Source of the DNA: JABGQS01 sp963674545
Lineage (GTDB): Bacteria > Bacillota > Clostridia > Christensenellales > SZUA-584
Direction: 5' to 3'
DNA length: 64,000 nucleotides
Assembly: GCA_963674545.2 (NCBI GenBank)
Contig: CAXXFB010000001.1
Span: 1,302,001-1,366,000 of the forward strand
A program made the position numbers and the translations under genes. Below, in pieces: positions 25,584 to 34,100 of this stretch (position 1 is the first letter of the stretch; each line of letters begins with the position of its first letter). The notes beneath the pieces are model-generated. The model saw nothing but the letters and a program-made list of their open reading frames with translations, did not search any database and was not told the DNA's origin.

Positions 25584-26564
25584 ATGAAAAAAAGAATGAT
25601 TGGAAAAAGCTCTCTGGAAGTGGGATCAATCGGCCTCGGTTGTATGGGTATGTCCGAATTTTACGGCAAAGGAAATGAGCAAGAATCAATCAATACTATT
25701 CACAAAGCTTTAGATTTAGGAGTAACTTTACTGGATACCGCAGACATGTATGGAGTAGGTGAGAATGAGAAGCTGGTTGGCAAAGCAATTGCCAGGCGTC
25801 GCAGCGAAGTAGTTTTAGCAACAAAATTCGGAAATGTCCGCAGCCCAGACGGAAGTTTTCTTGGAGTGAGCGGCAAACCTGACTATGTAAAAAGCGCTTG
25901 TGAGGCCAGTCTTAAACGCCTTGGCGTAGACGTTATTGACCTGTATTATCAACACCGTGTGGATCCTGACACCCCGATCGAAGAAACAATAGGCGCTATG
26001 GCAGAGCTGGTACAGAAGGGCAAAGTACGATATATTGGCATGTCTGAAGCAGCGGCATTAACCATACGACGTGCACACGCTGTCCATCCTATAACTGCAG
26101 TTCAAACAGAATATTCTTTATGGAGCCGTGATGTCGAAGATGAGATCCTGCCGGCTTGCAGGGAGCTGGGCATCGGATTCGTTCCTTACAGCCCTCTTGG
26201 CAGAGGGTTCCTGACCGGGAAGATACAAACATTTGATGATTTTGCAGAAGATGATTTCAGACGGTATGTCCCCAGATTCCAAGGAAAGAATTTTATCAAA
26301 AACCTTGTCCTGGTAGATTACATCAAGGAGCTTGCCCAGCAGAAAAACTGCAAGCCGTCTCAGCTGGCACTCGCATGGCTTCTGTCTCAAGGAGAAGACA
26401 TAGTACCTATACCGGGTACAAAACATATTTCTTACCTTGAGGAAAACGTTGGCGCTGTAAATGTCCGGCTAACTGAAGAGGATTTAAAGCGCATTGACGA
26501 GATTGCCCCGCAAGGCATTGCCGCCGGAGGGCGTTATGAAGATATGGAAGGTCTCAATATTTAA
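25584..26564 (+). CDS. Aldo/keto reductase
   Basis: A 326-aa NADPH-type oxidoreductase with the AKR (beta/alpha)8 barrel. Catalytic features are visible: Asp and Tyr in 'LLDTADMYGVGENE', Lys in 'VVLATKFG' and His in 'YYQHRVDP'. The nucleotide-binding end carries 'WLLSQGEDIVPIPGTK'. The opening 'GLGCMGMSEFYG' resembles the AKR13/YakC-like group. The start is uncertain: the AAGGAGG at 25565 is 12 bases from the ATG at 25584, while upstream ATGs lack a ribosome-binding site. The MerR-type promoter suggests induction by reactive aldehydes. Confidence 0.92.
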   Translation: MKKRMIGKSSLEVGSIGLGCMGMSEFYGKGNEQESINTIHKALDLGVTLLDTADMYGVGENEKLVGKAIARRRSEVVLATKFGNVRSPDGSFLGVSGKPDYVKSACEASLKRLGVDVIDLYYQHRVDPDTPIEETIGAMAELVQKGKVRYIGMSEAAALTIRRAHAVHPITAVQTEYSLWSRDVEDEILPACRELGIGFVPYSPLGRGFLTGKIQTFDDFAEDDFRRYVPRFQGKNFIKNLVLVDYIKELAQQKNCKPSQLALAWLLSQGEDIVPIPGTKHISYLEENVGAVNVRLTEEDLKRIDEIAPQGIAAGGRYEDMEGLNI

Positions 26565-26588
26565 ATAAATTTAAACTAAAGCTTCTAT

Positions 26589-26614
26589 AAAAAAACGCCA
26601 TCCGGCGCTTTTTT
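26589..26614. terminator. Bidirectional terminator
   Basis: A CGCC-ATCC-GGCG hairpin flanked by an A run and a T run, between the convergent reductase and lgt genes. Confidence 0.75.
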
Positions 26615-26624
26615 ATATGTTATT

Positions 26625-27953
26625 TTATTCTTTTTTCTCTGATTCTTTAGCTATTTCCTCAACTTTTTCTATGACCTTTTCCGAAGCCTTTGTGGCTTTG
26701 ATCTCTGCTTTCTTTGCCTTTACTTCTTTTTTAAGCGCTTTTTCTTCTGCCTCCACTGCTTTGAGTTCTTTTCGTCTTGCAGCGCTCTCGGCTCTTTTAA
26801 CTTTTTCTTCGTCTTTCTCGACTTCCTCTTTTACCGCCTCAGATTTTCCTGTCAGCTTTTCTGCTTTAGCCTTTGCTCTCTTAGCCTTTTCTTTTTCTTC
26901 TTCACTAGCGCTTTCGCCAACCTGAGCCATTATCTCTGATATCTTTATCTCGCTCTCGAATTTTTCGAGTTTCTTCTTTGCCTTGTCCGCTTTTTCCTGA
27001 GCTTTCTTTACCTTTTCTTCTGCTGCGTTACTCTTCTTGGCAAGATTGTCAGCTCTTCTCTGCGCGCTTTGTGCTTTTTCTTGGGCCCGCATCTGCTTTG
27101 CATTCGCTTTGAATTCGTTTATTTCGTCCGCAGTCATTGAAGCGTCATATGCGCCTTTGTATTCGAGAACTTCGTTTTTATTTCTCGAAGCGAAAATGAG
27201 ATAGAGAACTGCACCGACTACAAGCGCTGCGCTAAGTACCTGCGAAACTCTGAACGAACCCCACCAAAGGCTGTCCGTTCTCAGCCCTTCTATAAAGAAC
27301 CTGCCTATTCCATAGCCGATAAGGTAGAGCGCAAATACTCCTCCCCTGACCTTTATTTTTGCCTTCACAGCCATAAGGACTATGAACACTATAACGTTCC
27401 AGGCAAATTCGTAGAAAAATGTTGCCATGTAGAACGTACCGTTTATTTCCACTGCTGCAGGAAACCACTGCCACTTTGGATTGGTTATGATCTCGCCGTG
27501 TGCTTCCTGATTTACGAAGTTACCCCACCTGCCTATAGCCTGTGCGATTATAAGGCTGGGAGCTGCTATATCCATCATCGTGCCTATTCTTACTCTTGTC
27601 CATTTAAAGAATATGAATGCAGATATTACTCCGCCGATTACCGCTCCGTATATTGCCAGGCCTCCGTTCCAAATAGCGATTATGCTTGCCGGATCTGACC
27701 AGTATGGATTAGCTCCGCTGGCATCCTGTGCGAATATTACATAATATAGCCTTGCGCTAATAATGCAGATTGGGATTGCTATCAGCATAAAATCCAGCAC
27801 CATCTCTGCCCTGTAACCCCGACGTTTTGCCTCCATCACGCCTAGTATAACCCCCACGAGCAGCGCACATGCTATTATAACGCCGTACCAGTGTATGTTG
27901 ATGCCAGTGCCGAAAAGATTCTCGACCGCTATCCTTGGATCTTTGTCTATCAT
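26625..27953 (-). CDS. lgt: Prolipoprotein diacylglyceryl transferase with long coiled-coil C-terminal extension
   Basis: A 442-aa membrane enzyme that transfers diacylglycerol from phosphatidylglycerol to the lipobox cysteine of prolipoproteins. The N-terminal 270 residues hold about seven transmembrane helices, with 'HWYGVIIACALLVGV' at the start and the Lgt signature 'GRWGNFVNQEAHGE' around 140-153. The last 165 or so residues are an Ala/Lys/Glu-rich region ('AEEKVKKAQEKADKAKKKLE') predicted to form a cytoplasmic coiled coil; typical Lgt ends near 270-290 residues. The ATG at 27953 has GGAGG six bases upstream. At least two lipoproteins in this window would be substrates. Confidence 0.95.
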   Translation of the reverse strand: MIDKDPRIAVENLFGTGINIHWYGVIIACALLVGVILGVMEAKRRGYRAEMVLDFMLIAIPICIISARLYYVIFAQDASGANPYWSDPASIIAIWNGGLAIYGAVIGGVISAFIFFKWTRVRIGTMMDIAAPSLIIAQAIGRWGNFVNQEAHGEIITNPKWQWFPAAVEINGTFYMATFFYEFAWNVIVFIVLMAVKAKIKVRGGVFALYLIGYGIGRFFIEGLRTDSLWWGSFRVSQVLSAALVVGAVLYLIFASRNKNEVLEYKGAYDASMTADEINEFKANAKQMRAQEKAQSAQRRADNLAKKSNAAEEKVKKAQEKADKAKKKLEKFESEIKISEIMAQVGESASEEEKEKAKRAKAKAEKLTGKSEAVKEEVEKDEEKVKRAESAARRKELKAVEAEEKALKKEVKAKKAEIKATKASEKVIEKVEEIAKESEKKE

Positions 27954-28042
27954 CACAAACCTCCGAATTAGTAATCGTCTTTTGTATTATATTCTTTTAT
28001 AACATCAGGGTCAAGGAAATAAAACCATTTATTACATAACAA

Positions 28043-28071
28043 CAGCGCCCGGAAATTTATCCCGGGCGCTG
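28043..28071 (-). terminator. Hairpin downstream of the 2841-aa surface protein gene
   Basis: CAGCGCCCGG and CCGGGCGCTG arms. A nearly identical hairpin and flanks follow the paralogous gene at 37213-37241. The T-tract is weak (TTGTTAT), so termination efficiency is uncertain. Confidence 0.65.
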
Positions 28072-28104
28072 CAATCACTAATCGTTTATTTTGCTTTTTG
28101 CCGC

Positions 28105-31100
28105 TTACTTTTCGTCTTTTTTCAGTTCGGCATTTGCTTTGCGGTTTCTTATCTTCCACTCGACCTTTGCATCAGCACTTGCTACTGTTACAAATACGTT
28201 CTCTACTCTGCCCTTCTCAAACTTGACCGGCGGTACTGTCGTGTCGCCGTCTTCGGGGTCTGTTAGCGTATTGCTTATGATGCTTCCAGCCTGTGCGCTC
28301 AATACTGAGTCATCATCATCTTCTTCGAATTCGACCTTCCTGCCTTTGCGGTTCTCATAACCCCACTGGATACTTATTGTTCCATCCGGGTTCTGAGTTA
28401 CCTTCTCGACTATCGGCACTATCTTCAGCCAGAATGCCAGCAGCAGTATTAACAGTCCGATCCCCGGTATCAGCAGCAGCCACCACAGCCAGTTCGGACC
28501 GGCTTCAGGCGTCGCTTCCTCAGGAAGTGTCTCTGTGAACTGCGCAGTATAGGTTATGTCTCCAGTTATCGGCTCAACTACCGGTGACCATTCCAAGAAT
28601 GTAAACGTTGTTCCATCCTCGTCCGCTCTTCCCGGTGTTTCTCCGTCGTATGTCGGCATTGTACCGTATACCAGCGAATCCTCTTCAAGCAGCGTTCCGT
28701 CCCAGTTCTCCCACCTTACGACATATTCTCTGCCGCTTTCGGTGTATTGCGCTGTGTACGTTACGTCACCCGTTACTGGATTGATTGCCGGTGTCCAGCC
28801 ATCAAACGTAAAGTCGCTTTCAACTGAAGACTCTCTTGTCGGCTCGTCTCCGTCATAGCTCGGTGTTGCACCGTATGGTACATCCGAGTCTACCTCAAGC
28901 TGCGTTCCGTCAAAGTTCTCCCACGTTACCGTGAACAGCAGCGGATCATACTCTGCCTGAACTGTCAGGTCTGCCGTTACGTTGGTGTAGTCGGTATCCC
29001 ATCCTGTGAACTCGTATCCTTCACGTTCAGGATCGTCCGGCGCATCTGCGTCACCGCCAAAGCCTACTACGTCTGTTCCAAGCACAGTTCCGTCAAAGTC
29101 TATGAACGTTACTGTGAACGTATCGATCGCCCATCCTGCTGTGAACGTCCTGTCACCTGTGCTGCCTGCCGGTATGTTATCTGTCGGTGTCCAGCCTGTG
29201 AATCCAAAGTTCGCTCTTGCCGGATCTTCCAGCGTTATCAGCGGGCTCTCTACTGTGTAGGTAGCCGGGTTTGCCGGGTCGTTTGTTCCGCCGTTCATTA
29301 CGTACGTAATCGTGTACTCTATCGGGTCTGACCACGTTGCTGTGAACGTCTTGTTTCCCGTGCTGCCTGCCGGTATGTTATCCGTCGGTGTCCAGCCTGT
29401 GAAGTTGTAGCCTGCCCTTGTCGGGTCTGCCAGCGTTATCAGCGGGCTCTCTACCGTGTAGGTTGCCGGGTTGCTCGGGTCGTTCGTTCCGCCGTTCATC
29501 ACATATGTGATCGTGTACTCTATCGGGTCTGACCACGTTGCTGTGAACGTCTTGTTCCCCGTGCTGCCTGCCGGTATGTTATCCGTCGGTGTCCAGCCTG
29601 TGAAGTTGTAGCCTGCCCTTGTCGGGTCTGCCAGCGTTATCAGCGGGCTCTCTACCGTGTAGGTTGCCGGGTTGCTCGGGTCGTTCGTTCCGCCGTTCAT
29701 CACGTATGTGATCGTGTACTCTATCGGGTCTGACCACTGTGCGTGCAGTGTCAGATCGTTAGCAGGCATTGTATCGTTATCGAAATCCCACTCCGTTCCG
29801 CCCGTCTCTGCTGTGAACCAACCTTTGAACGTGTAACCAGTCTTTGACGATGCACCCGGATCAGTAATCAAAGTTCCGTAATCTACATCGTTTTCGTCGC
29901 TTACGTCTGTTCCGCCGTGCTCGTTGTACGTTACGTCGTAGTTGTTAACTGTCCACTGTGCGTGCAGTGTCAGATCGTTAGCGGGCATTGTATCGTTATC
30001 GAAATCCCACTCCGTTCCGCCTGTCTCTGCTGTGAACCAACCTTTGAACGTGTAACCAGTCTTTGACGATGCACCCGGATCAGTAATCAAAGTTCCGTAA
30101 TCTACATCGTTTTCGTCGCTTACGTCTGTTCCGCCGTGCTCGTTGTACGTTACGTCGTAGTTGTTAACTGTCCACTGTGCGTGCAGTGTCAGATCGTTAG
30201 CGGGCATTGTATCGTTATCGAAATCCCACTCCGTTCCGCCTGTCTCTGCTGTGAACCAACCTTTGAACGTGTAACCAGTCTTTGACGATGCACCCGGATC
30301 AGTAATCAAAGTTCCGTAATCTACATCGTTTTCGTCGCTTACGTCTGTTCCGCCGTGCTCGTTGTACGTTACGTCGTAGTTGTTAACTGTCCACTGTGCG
30401 TGCAGTGTCAGATCGTTAGCAGGCATTGTATCGTTATCGAAATCCCACTCCGTTCCGCCCGTCTCTGCTGTGAACCAACCTTTGAACGTGTAACCAGTCT
30501 TTGACGATGCACCCGGATCAGTAATCAAAGTTCCGTAATCTACATCGTTTTCGTCGCTTACGTCTGTTCCGCCGTGCTCGTTGTACGTTACGTCGTAGTT
30601 GTTAACTGTCCACTGTGCGTGCAGTGTCAGATCGTTAGCGGGCATTGTATCGTTATCGAAATCCCACTCCGTTCCGCCTGTCTCTGCTGTGAACCAACCT
30701 TTGAACGTGTAACCAGTCTTTGACGATGCACCCGGATCAGTAATCAAAGTTCCGTAATCTACATCGTTTTCGTCGCTTACGTCTGTTCCGCCGTGCTCGT
30801 TGTACGTTACGTCGTAGTTGTTAACTGTCCACTGTGCGTGCAGTGTCAGATCGTTAGCGGGCATTGTATCGTTATCGAAATCCCACTCCGTTCCGCCTGT
30901 CTCTGCTGTGAACCAACCTTTGAACGTGTAACCAGTCTTTGACGATGCACCCGGATCAGTAATCAGAGTTCCGTAATCTACATCGTTTTCGTCGCTTACG
31001 TCTGTTCCGCCGTGCTCGTTGTACGTTACGTCGTAGTTGTTAACTGTCCACTGTGCGTGCAGTGTCAGATCGTTAGCAGGCATTGTATCGTTATCGAAAT

Positions 31101-34100
31101 CCCACTCCGTTCCGCCTGTCTCTGCTGTGAACCAACCTTTGAACGTGTAACCAGTCTTTGACGATGCACCCGGATCAGTAATCAAAGTTCCGTAATCTAC
31201 ATCGTTTTCGTCGCTTACGTCTGTTCCGCCGTGCTCGTTGTACGTTACGTCGTAGTTGTTAACTGTCCACTGTGCGTGCAGTGTCAGATCGTTAGCGGGC
31301 ATTGTATCGTTATCGAAATCCCACTCCGTTCCGCCTGTCTCTGCTGTGAACCAACCTTTGAACGTGTAACCAGTCTTTGACGATGCACCCGGATCAGTAA
31401 TCAAAGTTCCGTAATCTACATCGTTTTCGTCGCTTACGTCTGTTCCGCCGTGCTCGTTGTACGTTACGTCGTAGTTGTTAACTGTCCACTGTGCGTGCAG
31501 TGTCAGATCGTTAGCGGGCATTGTATCGTTATCGAAATCCCACTCCGTTCCGCCTGTCTCTGCTGTGAACCAACCTTTGAACGTGTAACCAGTCTTTGAC
31601 GATGCACCCGGATCAGTAATCAGAGTTCCGTAATCTACATCGTTTTCGTCGCTTACGTCTGTTCCGCCGTGCTCGTTGTACGTTACGTCGTAGTTGTTAA
31701 CTGTCCACTGTGCGTGCAGTGTCAGATCGTTAGCAGGCATTGTATCGTTATCGAAATCCCACTCCGTTCCGCCCGTCTCTGCTGTGAACCAACCTTTGAA
31801 CGTGTAACCAGTCTTTGACGATGCACCCGGATCAGTAATCAAAGTTCCGTAATCTACATCGTTTTCGTCGCTTACGTCTGTTCCGCCGTGCTCGTTGTAC
31901 GTTACGTCGTAGTTGTTAACTGTCCACTGTGCGTGCAGTGTCAGATCGTTAGCAGGCATTGTATCGTTATCGAAATCCCACTCCGTTCCGCCTGTCTCTG
32001 CTGTGAACCAACCTTTGAACGTGTAACCAGTCTTTGACGATGCACCCGGATCAGTAATCAAAGTTCCGTAATCTACATCGTTTTCGTCGCTTACGTCTGT
32101 TCCGCCGTGCTCGTTGTACGTTACGTCGTAGTTGTTAACTGTCCACTGTGCGTGCAGTGTCAGATCGTTAGCGGGCATTGTATCGTTATCGAAATCCCAC
32201 TCCGTTCCGCCTGTCTCTGCTGTGAACCAACCTTTGAACGTGTAACCAGTCTTTGACGATGCACCCGGATCAGTAATCAAAGTTCCGTAATCTACATCGT
32301 TTTCGTCGCTTACGTCTGTTCCGCCGTGCTCGTTGTACGTTACGTCGTAGTTGTTAACTGTCCACTGTGCGTGCAGTGTCAGATCGTTAGCGGGCATTGT
32401 ATCGTTATCGAAATCCCACTCCGTTCCGCCTGTCTCTGCTGTGAACCAACCTTTGAACGTGTAACCAGTCTTTGACGATGCACCCGGATCAGTAATCAAA
32501 GTTCCGTAATCTACATCGTTTTCGTCGCTTACGTCTGTTCCGCCGTGCTCGTTGTACGTTACGTCGTAGTTGTTAACTGTCCACTGTGCGTGCAGTGTCA
32601 GATCGTTAGCGGGCATTGTATCGTTATCGAAATCCCACTCCGTTCCGCCTGTCTCTGCTGTGAACCAACCTTTGAACGTGTAACCAGTCTTTGACGATGC
32701 ACCCGGATCAGTAATCAGAGTTCCGTAATCTACATCGTTTTCGTCGCTTACGTCTGTTCCGCCGTGCTCGTTGTACGTTACGTCGTAGTTGTTAACTGTC
32801 CACTGTGCGTGCAGTGTCAGATCGTTAGCAGGCATTGTATCGTTATCGAAATCCCACTCCGTTCCGCCTGTCTCTGCTGTGAACCAGCCTTTGAACGTGT
32901 AACCAGTCTTTGACGATGCACCCGGATCTGTTACGAGCGTTCCGAAAGCTACGTCGTCTTCGTCGTTAACGGACGTTCCGCCGTGCTCATCGTATGTAAC
33001 GTCATAGTTGTCCAGTGACCACACAGCATACAGATTTACATTGCCGCCCGGTGTTGATGTCAGGTTGATTACGCTCTGTCCGTCTGTATATACAACAGCT
33101 CCGCCGTCCGAAGTTGCCCAGCCATCAAACACGTGGCCGGTGAATCCAAACGCATTCGAAGTTAAGTTTTTCGCAACTCCGTATACATGAGTACTCGGCG
33201 ACATTGTGCCGCTGTCTCCTTCATTATCTATATAAGTAACTGTGTAGTTTATCGGCGTGTAAGTTGCTGTAAACGTCCTGTCCTCTGTTACAGTAGCAGG
33301 CATGCTCGGCCACCCGTCAAACGTGTACCCGCTGTCCGCTGTCACTCCCGGTGGCGTCGGGAACACCGAGCCATCAGACAGTGTGAAGCTGCTCTGCCCG
33401 TTCACCGTTCCGTGCGTTCCGTCGTTGAACGTTATCGTGAAGTCTTCCAGCCACTTTGCGTGTACTTTCACGTTGCCTGTGCTTCCAGCAGGTATGCCTG
33501 CTTTAGGCGTTGTATATGCAGCAGTCGTATACCATCCGTCGAACGTGTAACCTGTCCTTGTAGGTGTCAGGAATGTTATTGCGCTCGACTCTATCGTGTA
33601 GCTGCTCGGGTTGCCGGCGTTGTTAGTTCCGCCGTACAACTCGTACGTTATCGTGTACTCTACAGGCGTGTACGTTGCCGTATGGCTGTCGTCCTTCGTT
33701 ACTGTCGAAGGCAGCGTTCCCCATCCGTCGAACGAGTAGCCGCTGTCCGCAGTTACGCTAGGTCCGCTCGGGTAAGGAGAACCGTCAGGCAGTGTGAAGC
33801 TGCTCTGCCCGTTCACCATTCCGTATGCTCCGTCGTTGAACGTTATCGTGTACGTATTTTGTGACCATGTCGCTGTATAGTCTCTAGCACCTGTAGAACC
33901 CTGATAAACAGTTACACTGGTCGATGGGCTTGATAAGTCTGTGCCCGTCCATCCTTCAAACGTGTAACCTGATTTAGTCGGATTGTAAAGTGTAAATGTT
34001 GGTGTCTCAATAGTATAGCTTGACGGATTCGGCATAGGATCAATCTGTATGCCTCCGTCCAGGTGGTACGTTATTGGGTACTCAATAGTATTATACTGAG

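Noticed and set aside
29734..33018. Long regular tandem repeats that could suggest a CRISPR or satellite array
   Set aside because: The 219-bp units are continuous with no spacers and encode one open frame of the 2841-aa protein.
33187..33864. 225-aa plus-strand open frame
   Set aside because: It is antisense to the repeat region of the giant protein and consists of Arg/Val/Cys-rich repeats reflecting the complementary codons.
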